Positions 40,752-58,200 of a stretch of 64,000 bases of DNA are shown here, piece by piece (the first letter of the stretch is position 1; each line of letters opens with the position of its first letter). Source of the stretch: Streptomyces sp. CB01249 (GTDB lineage: Bacteria > Actinomycetota > Actinomycetes > Streptomycetales > Streptomycetaceae); NCBI RefSeq assembly GCF_001905735.1, contig NZ_LISW01000009.1, forward strand, positions 181,262 through 245,261, given 5' to 3'. The translations under genes were made by a program, and so were the position numbers. The notes beneath the pieces were generated by a model that was not told the DNA's origin, did not search any database, and saw only the letters and a list, made by a program, of their open reading frames with translations.

Positions 40752-41942
40752 TTGAACACCGTTGCACGCAGCCTGCGTTCGTCCGCCGTCGCCTCGGCCG
40801 CCGGCCTGCTCCTGACCCTGACCGGAGCCGCCCTGGCCCCGGCCGCCCTGGCCGACAGCGGCCCGCCCATGCTGGCAGTCTCCACCGACGCGCCCGCGAT
40901 GATCGGCCTCGGCGGTCTGCCGGTCGCCTTCACCACCACGGCGTCCAACCCCGGCCCGAACGACACCTCGTCGGCGCGCCTGATCTACCGCATCGACGGT
41001 GAGAACGGGCTGCCGGAGCACGCCCTGAGCCTGGAGTACCGGCTCGACGGAACGACCTGGAAAGAAGTTCCGCTGGAGGTCAGCAAAGGCTCCGTGTACG
41101 GCGGCGAACTGCCCGAGCAGTTCCCGCTGGCCGCCGGGAAGTCGCGGACCGTGCAGTTGCGGCTCGGCATGCCGATGGGCACCCCGCACAACGGCTCCAG
41201 CAACGGCGGCACCGACCACCTCAAGCTGACGACGATGATCTCCTACGGGGCCGCGGGTGCCGCCAACGACACCGATGTGGACAACGTCGCGGTCAGCGGG
41301 CTGGACACCCGCCTGTCGGGGGTACCCGCCACCGCGGTCGCCGGCGGGCCGGGGATCACCTTCAAGGCCACGGTCGACAACCCGACGCCGTCCGCGTACG
41401 AGAACGTGAGCGATGTGATCATGACGAGCCGCCACGCCTCCGTCCAGGTGCTGCGCTCGGGGAAGTGGACCACGCTGAAGCCGATCACCGACAGCGCCGA
41501 ACCCGATGTGTACGGCTTCAACGTCATCGGCCCGGACGTGTCCATCAAGGCACACGGCAGCACGTCCACGCAGGTCCGGGTGACCTACCTCAAGAACGCG
41601 CCGGCCGGTAAGACCATCCTGAACCCGTGCGCGATCGTCAACGAGGGGCCGGGCACCTTCCGGGGCACGTTGAGCTGTGGCGACAGGGCCACGGTCACAG
41701 TGAAGAAGGCGGCCGCCTCCGGCACCCCGTCCCCCTCCCCCTCCGTCACCGCGAGCACATCGTCCTCCCCCGCCGCCACGGGCACCGGCTCCACCTCGGC
41801 GTCGTCCGGCATGTCCGCGCAGCTGGCCGAGACCGGGGGCGGCGGCCTCTCGGCGACCGCGGTGGGCGCGGCGGGCCTCGTCGCGGCCGGGGCGGGCGCC
41901 CTCGGCTTCACCGCGGTGCGCCGCCGTCGCGGCCGGGCCTGA
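40752..41942 (+). CDS. Cell-surface protein with LAETG sortase signal
   Basis: A 396-residue exported protein. An N-terminal signal peptide (to about residue 35, PAALADSGPP) is followed by immunoglobulin-like or DUF11-type beta domains (VAFTTTASNPGPNDTSSARL and GITFKATVDNPTPSAYENV) and a Ser/Pro/Thr-rich spacer. The C-terminal sorting signal is LAETG (358-362), a hydrophobic helix and the tail VRRRRGRA. LAxTG is the class E sortase motif of Streptomyces. The start is TTG 40752, behind a GGGGGGAAAT ribosome binding site. A 5' hairpin (40675-40700) and a TGTCA...TGACA repeat (40611-40628) lie upstream. It is likely developmentally expressed on aerial hyphae, as an inference. Confidence 0.85.
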   Translation: MNTVARSLRSSAVASAAGLLLTLTGAALAPAALADSGPPMLAVSTDAPAMIGLGGLPVAFTTTASNPGPNDTSSARLIYRIDGENGLPEHALSLEYRLDGTTWKEVPLEVSKGSVYGGELPEQFPLAAGKSRTVQLRLGMPMGTPHNGSSNGGTDHLKLTTMISYGAAGAANDTDVDNVAVSGLDTRLSGVPATAVAGGPGITFKATVDNPTPSAYENVSDVIMTSRHASVQVLRSGKWTTLKPITDSAEPDVYGFNVIGPDVSIKAHGSTSTQVRVTYLKNAPAGKTILNPCAIVNEGPGTFRGTLSCGDRATVTVKKAAASGTPSPSPSVTASTSSSPAATGTGSTSASSGMSAQLAETGGGGLSATAVGAAGLVAAGAGALGFTAVRRRRGRA

Positions 41943-41950
41943 GCGGACGG

Positions 41951-42000
41951 CGGACGGGTCCGGTCCCCGGCGCGCGGGCGTCGGGGACCGGACCCGTCCG
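41951..42000. terminator. Bidirectional terminator with 19-bp perfect arms
   Basis: The arms 41951-41969 and 41982-42000 are exact 19-nt reverse complements around a 12-nt loop, between the convergent LAETG-protein and lipase genes. It is the longest perfect hairpin I saw in the window. Confidence 0.85.
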
Positions 42001-42012
42001 GGTCGCTCGGGG

Positions 42013-42738
42013 TCAGGAGGCGATGAACCGAGCCACCTGACCGAGGACGACCGTGTCGGCCAGGTACCCGATGTGGGTCTGGCAGAGCACGTTGTTGTTC
42101 GTCGCGCCGCTCAGCCGGGTGCTGGTGTACGGGAGGATGACGCCGTCGCACGCCGAGTACCAGGTGGCGTACTCGGTGTCGCCGGGGGTCTCGTCACCGG
42201 AGCTGATCTGCGCGATGAACGAGGAGCCCGGGTACATCTGGCGGCAGGTCGTGTAGATCAGGCAGGCTCCTGCGGCCGTGGTGCCGTGGTTGGCACCGGC
42301 GAGGGACGCGAGGTGGCTGACGCTGGTGTTGCCGCCCAGCACCTTCAGGTAGTACTGGCTGACCAGGCCGCCCATCGAGTGGTTGACGATCGCGACCTTG
42401 CCCGCCCCGGTCCGGGACTTCACGTTGTTGACGAAGGCGGCGAGGCCCTGGGCGTTGGTGACGTTGTCGCCGTAGGAGTCGTACTCGTACGCGAACAGGT
42501 TCGCGCTCGACCAGCCGTTGAGGCGGAAGACGCTCATGGCGGTGGTCCAGTTGGAGGCGCTGCCGGTGTAGCCGTGTACGAAGACGACCGGGGTGCTGGT
42601 CGACAGCGGCCGCACCGCGGCCGCGCGGGCCGGGGCGGACGTCTCGGCGGCGGCCGGGGACGACGGCGAGAACAGGGCGAACGCGACCGTGACGGCCGCG
42701 AGGACGCCGAGGAGCCTGTGCGGTGAACGACGAGCCAT
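42013..42738 (-). CDS. Secreted triacylglycerol lipase (alpha/beta hydrolase)
   Basis: A 241-residue exported lipase. The signal peptide spans about residues 1-31 (VAFALFSPSSPAAAE). PVVFVHGYTGSASNW holds the oxyanion-hole region, and the nucleophile is Ser121 in VNHSMGGLVSQYY, an N-H-S-M-G variant of the G-x-S-x-G elbow. Asp and His candidates follow in ACDGVI and CQTHIGYL. Small size and these motifs match the Bacillus/Streptomyces LipA-like class 2 lipases. An AGGAG sits upstream of the ATG at 42738. It shares a strong terminator with the LAETG-protein gene. Confidence 0.9.
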   Translation of the reverse strand: MARRSPHRLLGVLAAVTVAFALFSPSSPAAAETSAPARAAAVRPLSTSTPVVFVHGYTGSASNWTTAMSVFRLNGWSSANLFAYEYDSYGDNVTNAQGLAAFVNNVKSRTGAGKVAIVNHSMGGLVSQYYLKVLGGNTSVSHLASLAGANHGTTAAGACLIYTTCRQMYPGSSFIAQISSGDETPGDTEYATWYSACDGVILPYTSTRLSGATNNNVLCQTHIGYLADTVVLGQVARFIAS

Positions 42739-42955
42739 GGGGCACTCCTGAGGGGAACGCGGGGATGTGGTGGCCTGCTCGCACAAGGTGCCGGGCAGGG
42801 GGTGTCCACGCCATCGGCGAATTCACCGGTCTTCGTGAGCCGTGTGCGGGTGTTCCGTGGCAGCCCGGGCCGGGGAACGGTGGTTTTCAGCCGTTCGGGC
42901 CCGGGACGCGGTGTTCCGCCCCCGGGCGGCGCGGCGCTCGCGCAGAGTGCTGCGT

Positions 42956-43702
42956 ATGACCACACCCGCTGAGCTGCTCCGCCTCCTCGCCCGCACCCGG
43001 GCCTCCCTCGACGGGGAGGAGGTCACGTACTGGTGGTCGGGCGATGTGTACGCATGGGCGCCCGACCAGCCCTACCAGCGCCTCTTCGGCTTCGAGGGGG
43101 TCAATGCGGCCCGTCTCGTCCAGGACGCCGATGCCGGACCGGACGCCTTCCAACTGCTCACCCGCGAGGCCGCCTTCTACCTCGACCCGCAGACCCGGGA
43201 GATCCTGGAGACCTGGCAGGACCTGCCGGTGGTGCACGTCTGGAACGACCCGGCCAACCAGAAGTGGCGGCCCTTCCCGGTGCCCATGACGGAGCTGGGC
43301 AGCCAGGTGTGCTTCAGCCTGGAGATCCCACTGGCCTATCCGTCGCCGCTGCCCGTCGCGGAGTACCCCGTGCACTCGTCCGGGGACACCTACCGGGCGC
43401 TGGAGCTCTTCCAGTTCTTCGCCGACCGGGCGGACCTGGCCGGTCCGGCGCCGAGTGTGCCCGCCACCATGTCGTGGACGCGGATGTCCCCGTGGCTGCC
43501 GTGGATGGCCCGGGGCCAGGCGCCGGGCGGGCTGACGTTCCACTGCCGGGGCCGGAAGCTCGGTTCGTACGCGGAGGTGCCCGAGCGCACCCGCGCCTAC
43601 ATCGCCGACCGGCACCCGGAGTTCGCGCACGCGCCGGAGCGGTGGAGCGAGCCGAACGAGACCAGCTGGACATACTTCCGCAAGCTCAATCCTCCGGCGT
43701 AG
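42956..43702 (+). CDS. DUF1838 family protein
   Basis: A 248-residue soluble protein without a signal peptide. It starts MTTPAELLRLLARTRASLDG, with conserved-looking aromatic segments TYWWSGDVYAWAPDQPYQRL, VHVWNDPANQKWRPFP, PWLPWMARG and ETSWTYFRKLNPP. These match what I know of Pfam DUF1838, whose role is unknown. The abundance of tryptophan and tyrosine suggests a ligand-binding cavity. It is followed by the GH31 gene on the same strand after 133 bp, probably as a separate transcript. Confidence 0.75.
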   Translation: MTTPAELLRLLARTRASLDGEEVTYWWSGDVYAWAPDQPYQRLFGFEGVNAARLVQDADAGPDAFQLLTREAAFYLDPQTREILETWQDLPVVHVWNDPANQKWRPFPVPMTELGSQVCFSLEIPLAYPSPLPVAEYPVHSSGDTYRALELFQFFADRADLAGPAPSVPATMSWTRMSPWLPWMARGQAPGGLTFHCRGRKLGSYAEVPERTRAYIADRHPEFAHAPERWSEPNETSWTYFRKLNPPA

Positions 43703-43835
43703 CAAGGAGCCGCCGCCCGGCTTATGGACACCGCGTCATGGGCGTGCTCTCATGCCACTTGCCCTTTTCCAACGATGCACAACGAGCGGTGCGGTACGGA
43801 CGGGCCTGCCGGTCGGGGTGAGAACGGAGTCGCAC

Positions 43836-46800
43836 ATGAAACCTCCATCCGCGAGGCGGCGCAGAGGGCTGCGGCGGTGGATCGGTGGAGCCGCCGTCCT
43901 CGGGACCGCCGCGGCCATGACGGTGACCGGCACGGCGGGTCCGGCCTCGGCCGGCGGTCCGCGCAGCCACCGCGTCCCGACGGTGACCTCGGGCGACGCC
44001 CGGTTCCAGGTCCTGTCGCCGACACTGATCCGGACCGAGTACGCGGGTGACGGGGCGTTCACCGACGAGGCGACGTTCAACGCCATCGGCCGGGGCTCCT
44101 TCACCCCGGCGGCGTACACCGCGAAGACGGCGGACGGCTGGCTCACCGTCAAAACGAGCGCGGTGACGCTGCGGTACAAGGTCGGGTCCGGGCCGTTCGA
44201 CGCGAGCAACCTGTCGGTCCGGCTCAACGCGGGCCACTCCCCCGTGACCGCCACCCCCTGGCACCGCATCAGTTGCCCGCCCGGCGCGCTGTGCGAGGCG
44301 GAGAACCTGCGGGCAGGCGGGGTCTCCGTGGCGTCCGACCACGAGGGCTACACCGGAACCGGGTTCGCCGCCGGGTTCGAGAGCACCGGCGCTTCCCTGT
44401 CCTCTGACATCGATGTCAAAGCGGCGGGCTCCTACCGGTTCGCCGTGCGGTACGCCAATGCGCGCGGCGGTGACGGCAAGAGCGAGCCGCGCACCCTCAC
44501 CCTGTCGGTGGACGGCGGTGACGAGCAGCGGGTGACGCTGCCGCCGACGGCGGACTGGGACAGCTGGGACACCGTCTCCGCCGGGGTCCGGCTGGACGCC
44601 GGGCACCACACGGTCGGCCTGACCCGGGGCGCCGCGGACTCCGGCAGTGTGAACGTGGACAGCGTCGCGCTGCTGGGCGAGGGCGAGGCGTACCCGCCCG
44701 CGTCGAGCACGGCGATCGCCGACTGCCGGTTCGGGGTGAGCTGCGAGGCGGAGGCCGGGCGGGTCGTCGGTACGGCGGCCGCCGCCACCGACCATCAGGG
44801 CTTCGCCGGGAGCGGCTTCGTCGCGGAGCTCAACCAGGGTTCCTCGCTGACGACCCATGTGGTGGAGGTCCCCTCGGCCGGGACGTACACCCTGCGCGTC
44901 CGTTACGCCAACGGCCCGGGCGGCGACGGCCGGCACGAGGCGCGCACCGCCTCCGTGTCGGCGGGCGGCGCCACCGGGACCCTGTCGTTCCCCGCGACGG
45001 ACGACTGGGACACGTGGTCCACGGCCACCCTGCCCGTCCACCTGGCGGCGGGCGCCAACGACGTCACCCTCGCCTGCCCGGACGCCGGGAGCTGCCATGT
45101 GAACGCGGACACCGTGTCCGTCGCCGCCCCCGGGGACCCGGCTCCGCAGCCGCATCTGGCCCTCGGCGGCTACCGGCGCGGCCTGGACGGCGTCACCGGC
45201 GACGGCGCACCGCCCGCCACCACGCCCGGCCTGCTCAACCAGGACGGCTGGTATCTCCTGGACGACACCCCGTCCGCGCTCTACGACTCCGCCACCCGCA
45301 AGGTGACCCAGCGCTCCGACCACGGCGGCGCCCCGTACCAGGACGGCTACCTCTTCGGCTACGGGCACGACTACAAACGGGGCCTCGGCGACCTGGCGAC
45401 GCTCACCGGGCCGCCCGCGCTGCTGCCCTCCTGGGCGTACGGGGTCTGGTACTCGGAGTACATCGACCGCACGGACGCCGACTACCGGAACACGATCCTG
45501 CCGAAGTTCCGGTCGGAGGGTGTGCCGTTGGACGTGCTGGTGACGGACACCGACTACAAGGCCGTCAACGCGTGGAGCGGCTGGGAGATCGACCCGGCCA
45601 AGTTCCCCGATCCGAAGGGGTTCTTCGACTGGTCCGAGTCCCAGGGCCTGCACAACACGCTCAATGTGCACCCCAGCATCCTCGCCGCCGACCCCCAGTT
45701 CGCCCAGGCACAGAAGACCGCCAAGGGCAAGCTGAAGAAGGGTGGTTGCGCGGGCGGCGCGGGCTCCGACTGCTACACCTTCGACTTCGGGGACCCCGAT
45801 CAGTTGCAGGCGTACATGGATCTGCACCGGACCATGGACGAGCAGGGCAACGACTTCTGGTGGCTGGACTGGTGCTGCGACGCGGCCCAGTCGTCGCTGC
45901 CCGGTGTGACCCCGGACGCGTGGATCAACCAGCAGTACGCGGACGCCACCGGCCGCCACCTCGACCGGCCGTTCGTCCTCTCGCGCGCCTTCGGTTCGCT
46001 CCAGGCGGGCGGCTACAGCGGCCAGCAGGCGGTACCCACCGGGCCCTGGGCCGACAAGCGCACCACGGTCCACTTCACCGGTGACACGTCGTCCACCTGG
46101 GGCACGCTGAAGTTCGAGGTCGGGTATACCCCGGCCGAGTCGGCGGCGACGGGCATGGCCAACGTCACGCATGACATCGGCGGCCACAACGACACGACGG
46201 GCCTGAAGGGGTCGGAGACGTACACCGACGGCGGCGGCACGCACACCACGACGAAGCTGCCCGACGACCTGTACGCGCGCTGGGTGCAGTTCGGCACCTT
46301 CCAGCCCGTCGACCGGCTGCACAGCAACCACAGCGACCGGCTGCCCTGGCAGTACGGCCCCGAGGCGTCGGCGTCCGCGAAGAAGTTCCTCAACCTCCGG
46401 GAGAAGCTGCTGCCGTACACGTACACCCTCGCGGAGGAGGCCAACCGGACCGGTGTGCCGATCGTCCGGCCGATGTATCTGGAGTACCCGGAGGAGCGGC
46501 AGGCGTACGAGAGGGCCGGCAGCGAGTACTTCTACGGCTCCGACCTGCTGGTCGCCCCGGTCACCACGCCCGGCGCCTCCGCGAAGACGTCGGTGTGGTT
46601 CCCGCCGGGGCAGTGGACGGACTACTTCACCGGCAGGACGTACGAGGGCGGCACCACCCAGGACGTGACGACGACGCTGGACACCATGCCGGTGTTCGTC
46701 AGGGCGGGCGCGATCGTCCCGGGCCGTACGCAGGACGTCGCCCACGACGGCGCGGCCGGCGCGGACGACCTCACGCTCACGATCGCCCCGGGCCGGTCCG

Positions 46801-47114
46801 GTTCGTTCAGCCTGTACGAGGACGACGGGGGTGCTGCGGGCAAGGCCCGGAGCGCCACGACGAAGGTCTCCTACAGGGAGTCGGGCGGACGCCACACGGT
46901 GTCGGTCGGAGCGGCGAAGGGGTCCTTCCGGGGCCAGGCGAAGGACCGTGTGTGGACCCTGTCGGTCAAGGCGGACCACGCGCCCCGGCAGGTCACCGCG
47001 AGCGGGACTCACCTGTCCGCCCAGGCGTACACGTGGGACGCGGGCTCCAGGACCCTGACCGTCACCCTGCCGAAGCGCAGCGTCCGTGCGCCGGTGACCG
47101 TCACTTACTGGTAG
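43836..47114 (+). CDS. Secreted GH31 glycosidase with two CBM35-like modules
   Basis: A 1,092-residue exported enzyme with a signal peptide of about 39 residues after an arginine-rich start (PASAGGPRSH). The N-terminal GH31 beta-domain is interrupted by two similar modules (about 150-281 and 302-430), each opening with C-x-x-E-A-E and containing GFAGSGFVAEL- and YRFAVRYANA-type strands, as in CBM35. The GH31 barrel follows, with nucleophile Asp678 in FWWLDWCCD and acid/base Asp750 in HFTGDTSSTW. C-terminal beta-domains complete it. Relatives include alpha-glucosidases, alpha-xylosidases and isomaltosyltransferases; the specificity is not clear. A terminator follows at 47119-47152. Confidence 0.9.
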   Translation: MKPPSARRRRGLRRWIGGAAVLGTAAAMTVTGTAGPASAGGPRSHRVPTVTSGDARFQVLSPTLIRTEYAGDGAFTDEATFNAIGRGSFTPAAYTAKTADGWLTVKTSAVTLRYKVGSGPFDASNLSVRLNAGHSPVTATPWHRISCPPGALCEAENLRAGGVSVASDHEGYTGTGFAAGFESTGASLSSDIDVKAAGSYRFAVRYANARGGDGKSEPRTLTLSVDGGDEQRVTLPPTADWDSWDTVSAGVRLDAGHHTVGLTRGAADSGSVNVDSVALLGEGEAYPPASSTAIADCRFGVSCEAEAGRVVGTAAAATDHQGFAGSGFVAELNQGSSLTTHVVEVPSAGTYTLRVRYANGPGGDGRHEARTASVSAGGATGTLSFPATDDWDTWSTATLPVHLAAGANDVTLACPDAGSCHVNADTVSVAAPGDPAPQPHLALGGYRRGLDGVTGDGAPPATTPGLLNQDGWYLLDDTPSALYDSATRKVTQRSDHGGAPYQDGYLFGYGHDYKRGLGDLATLTGPPALLPSWAYGVWYSEYIDRTDADYRNTILPKFRSEGVPLDVLVTDTDYKAVNAWSGWEIDPAKFPDPKGFFDWSESQGLHNTLNVHPSILAADPQFAQAQKTAKGKLKKGGCAGGAGSDCYTFDFGDPDQLQAYMDLHRTMDEQGNDFWWLDWCCDAAQSSLPGVTPDAWINQQYADATGRHLDRPFVLSRAFGSLQAGGYSGQQAVPTGPWADKRTTVHFTGDTSSTWGTLKFEVGYTPAESAATGMANVTHDIGGHNDTTGLKGSETYTDGGGTHTTTKLPDDLYARWVQFGTFQPVDRLHSNHSDRLPWQYGPEASASAKKFLNLREKLLPYTYTLAEEANRTGVPIVRPMYLEYPEERQAYERAGSEYFYGSDLLVAPVTTPGASAKTSVWFPPGQWTDYFTGRTYEGGTTQDVTTTLDTMPVFVRAGAIVPGRTQDVAHDGAAGADDLTLTIAPGRSGSFSLYEDDGGAAGKARSATTKVSYRESGGRHTVSVGAAKGSFRGQAKDRVWTLSVKADHAPRQVTASGTHLSAQAYTWDAGSRTLTVTLPKRSVRAPVTVTYW

Positions 47115-47118
47115 CGAG

Positions 47119-47152
47119 CGGCCCGCCCCCGGTGGGAGCCGGGGGCGGGCCG
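47119..47152. terminator. Bidirectional hairpin terminator
   Basis: Perfect 14-bp arms beginning CGGCCCGCCCCCGG, with a TGGGAG loop, lie between the GH31 gene and the convergent sapA-like gene. Confidence 0.8.
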
Positions 47153-47166
47153 GTGAGCGGCGCGGG

Positions 47167-47616
47167 TCAGCGGACTTCGAGGGTCCGCTGTTCCTTCAGC
47201 GAGGCGCAGTTGGAGTTGTCGACGGACACGGACACGTTGGCGATGTGGCCGCCCCAGCTGACGCAGTGGCCCTTGCCGTAGGCGTAGACCGGACCGGCGT
47301 ACGACGTGTAGTTGCCGTAGTCGCTCGCCGAGGCGTCGGTGTCGGGGACGTAGATGTACGCCGACATCTCCTTCGCGGCGCCGGGCGTGGACCGGATGGT
47401 CACGACACAGTTCTTGCCGTTCGACGCGTTGTACGTCAGGTAGACCGTGCCGAGGGAGCCCACGGCGGCGGAGTTGACGGTCTTGTACGCGCTGCCGCAG
47501 ACCTTCTGCGGGGTGGTGTTGGGCGCGGCGGATGCGGTCGGGCCGAAGGCGGCCGTCGCGCCCACCATCAGGGTGGTCAGGGCCCCGGCGGTGGCGAGAG
47601 TACGGATGTTTCGCAT
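47167..47616 (-). CDS. sapA: SapA-like spore-associated secreted protein
   Basis: A 149-residue exported protein. The signal peptide ends near residue 30 (ASAAPNTTP). The mature part has the pattern of the Streptomyces spore-associated protein SapA: VCGSAYKTVNSAAVGSLGT, VYLTYNASNGKNCVVTIRST, then YTSYAGPVYAYGKGHCVSWG. Four cysteines are placed to form two disulfides. SapA is deposited on spores and expressed with aerial mycelium in S. coelicolor. The gene is on the same strand as the NRPS genes and starts about 108 bp after the last NRPS stop. It probably has its own promoter. Confidence 0.88.
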   Translation of the reverse strand: MRNIRTLATAGALTTLMVGATAAFGPTASAAPNTTPQKVCGSAYKTVNSAAVGSLGTVYLTYNASNGKNCVVTIRSTPGAAKEMSAYIYVPDTDASASDYGNYTSYAGPVYAYGKGHCVSWGGHIANVSVSVDNSNCASLKEQRTLEVR

Positions 47617-47723
47617 ATTTCCCCCTTGTAGTTCCAGGAGTGTTTTGCTCCCACTTGTTGGGACCTCCGGGGGACACGGATGGTTGTATGCGAATCGCCG
47701 GGGATCTGACGGTTGGTGATCGT

Positions 47724-55261
<7,538 letters not shown>

Positions 55262-55265
<4 letters not shown>

Positions 55266-58200
55266 TTGCGTCCACCCCACTTGTTCTGCAGTCGGTCGAT
55301 CTGGGTCTGGTTGAGCGAGACCAGGGGAAGGTCGGACGGCGTCCAGCCGCCTGCTCCGGGCTGTTCGGCGTGTTCCGCGACGGCACGCAGGGCGCGGTTG
55401 AACGCCTCGGCGAGTGCGCCCACGTCCTCCTCCTTCAGCAGGTCGCTGGGCCAGGTCCAGCGGGCCACCAGGCGGGGGCCTTCCGGCCGGTCCTCGGTGT
55501 GCGCGTTGATGTCGAGGACGTGGTGCACGGGCATGTCGGGGTCCTGGCTGCGGGGTCCGCCGGCGTCGAGCAGGACCTCCCAGTCGCCGTCCGCCGCCTG
55601 GCCCGGGGCCGCGTACCGTCCCAGGTAGTTGAAGCCGATCTGGGGTGCGGAGGCGGCCAGCCGGGGGCCGGTGGCCGGGTTGAGATGGCGCAGCATGCCG
55701 TGGCCGACGCCGTGGTCGGGGACGGCGCGCAGCTGTTCCTTGACGCGCTTCACTGCACGCTCAACGAGCGAGGCGCCGAAGCGTGCCGGGTCGCGGGCGT
55801 CCAGCGGGCCCGGGTCGACCCGGACGGGGTAGAGGCTGGTGAACCAGCCGACCGTGCGGGAGAGGTCGATGTGGTCGGCGATCTGTTCGCGGCCGTGGCT
55901 CTCCAGGTCGAGCAGGACGGCGGTCTCCGGGCGGCCCCGCCAGCTGCTGACGGCGAGGGCGAGCGCGGTGAGCAGGATGTCGTCGACTCCGGCGTGGAAG
56001 GCGCCGGGGACGGTGCTGAGCAGGGGCTTCGTCCAGGTGGCGGGCAGGTGGGTGGTGAGGGTGCGGGTGCCGTCGGCGGTGTCCAGGAAGGGGTCGAGCG
56101 GCCGGTATCCGAGCTGCGGGTCGGGGGTCCTCAGCGCCTCCTCCCACAGGGGCAGTTCGCCGGTGCGGGCCGGGGTGCGGGCCTGTTCGGCGAGGAGCTG
56201 GGACCAGCGCCGGTACGAGGTGGTGGTGGCGGACAGCGCGGCTGCCGTGCCGGTGGCCGCCTGCCAGGCGTGGGCGAGGTCGTCGGCGAGGATGCGCCAG
56301 GAGACCGCGTCGACGGACAGGTGGTGCACGACGAGGAGCAGCCGGCCGCGCGCACCGGGCCCGGCGTCGCCCCAGACGGCTTCGAAGACGGCACCGGCGG
56401 AGGGCCGCAGGCGCCTGCGGGCCCGTTCGCCCGCTTCGGTGAGCGCGGCCCGGGCGGCGTCGGCGTCGAGTCCGGCGATGTCGATGCGGGTGAAGCGGCG
56501 CCGGGCCGTGACGGCGCCGGGCGGCAGCGCTTCGAGTACGGGGTCGCCCCCGGCGGTGCGGGTGACGCGCAGGCGGAGCATGTCGTGGTGGTCGGCGAGG
56601 AGCTGGAGCGCGGCGACGAGGGTGTCCTCGCCGGCCCCGGCGGGGGTGCTCAGCACTCCGGACTGGTTGTAGCCGTCGGTGGTGCCGGGGCGTTCGAGGA
56701 ACCAGGCGGCGATGGGGGGCGGTTCCATCGTGCCGGTGCCGTGGCCGTCCGGTTCGCCGGCGGCGTCGTCCAGCGGTGCGGCGACGGCCGCGATGGCCTC
56801 GGGGGTGCGGTGGACGAAGACGTCCCGGGGGGTGACGGCGAGCCCGGCTTCCCGGACGCGGCTGACGAGCTGGATGGAGAGGATGCTGTCGCCGCCGAGC
56901 GCGAAGAAGTCGTCGTCGGTACGGACGGCGGGGGCGCGCAGTACGGAGGCGAACGCCTCGCACAGGACGCGTTCGGGCGCGGTGCGCGGCTCCCGGCCCG
57001 GCCGGGCGGTGTCCGGGCGCTCCGGTGCGGGGAGCGCCGCGCGGTCCGTCTTGCCGTTGGGCAGCAGCGGCAGCGCGTCCAGGGCCACGAAGGCGGCGGG
57101 CACCATGTACGGCGGCAGCTGGGTGCCGAGCCGGGTGCGCAGTGCGCCGTCGGTGGGGCGGGCGCCCACGGTGTACGCGACCAGGCGCCGTTCGCCCGGC
57201 CGGTCCTCGCGGACGAGGGCGCAGGCGGCGGTGATGCCGTCGACGGCGGTGAGGGCGGCCTCGATCTCGCCGAGCTCGACGCGGAAGCCGTTGAGCTTGA
57301 CCTGGTGGTCGGCGCGGGAGACGTAGTGCAGGAGTCCGTCGGCATCGCGCCGGACCAGGTCGCCGGTGCGGTACATGCGGCTGCCGGCCGGGCCGAAGGG
57401 GTCGGCGACGAAGCGGGTGGCGGTGAGCCCGGGGCGGCGGAGGTAGCCGCGGGCGAGGCCGTCACCGGCGATGTGGAGTTCGCCGGTGACTCCGGCCGGT
57501 ACGGGCTGGAGCGCGGCGTCCAGGACGTAGGCGCGGGTGTTGTCGACGGGGCGGCCGAGCGGGACGCCGCCCTCTTCTCCCCCGGCGGTCACGTGGTGGG
57601 CGGTGGCGTCGATGGTGGTCTCGGTCGGGCCGTAGAGGTTGTGGACCTCGGCCGCCCAGGCCTTGGCGGCCCGGGCCGCGAGGGCGTGGGTCAGGGGCTC
57701 GCCGCCGCAGGCGACGGCCCGCAGCGCCGGGGGCGCCGCCTCGGCCCCGGTCTCGGTGAGCAGGAGCGCGAGGTGGGAGGGCACGAACTGGGCGAGGGTG
57801 ACGCCCTCCTCGCGCATCCGGGCCAGCAGCCCGGCCGGGTCATGGTTGAGCGCGGCCGGTACGGGGCAGGTGGCGCCGCCGTGCAGCAGGGGCAGCCAGG
57901 TCTCCCACACCGAGGCGTCGAAGCTGGGCGAGGTGCGGGCGAGGACGCGGTCCTCGTCGGTGAGGCCGAAGTGGCCGGCCATCCAGGCCATGTGGTTGGT
58001 GAGCGCCCCGTGGGTGACGACGACGCCCTTGGGGCGGCCGGTGGAGCCGGAGGTGTAGATGACGTACGCGGCGTCGTCGGGGCCCGGCGCCGCGGCGGCC
58101 GGTGGCGCCCCGCGTCCGCCCGGCCAGGCGGACGGATCGCCGAGCGCGAGGCGGGGCACGGCCGTGAACCGGGCGGCCCGCGCCGCGTCGTGGACCAGGA

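Noticed and set aside
43722..47012. A 1,096-codon open frame opposite the GH31 gene
   Set aside because: The GH31 protein has catalytic residues and a signal peptide; the antisense frame is Arg/Gly/Val-rich with no motif.
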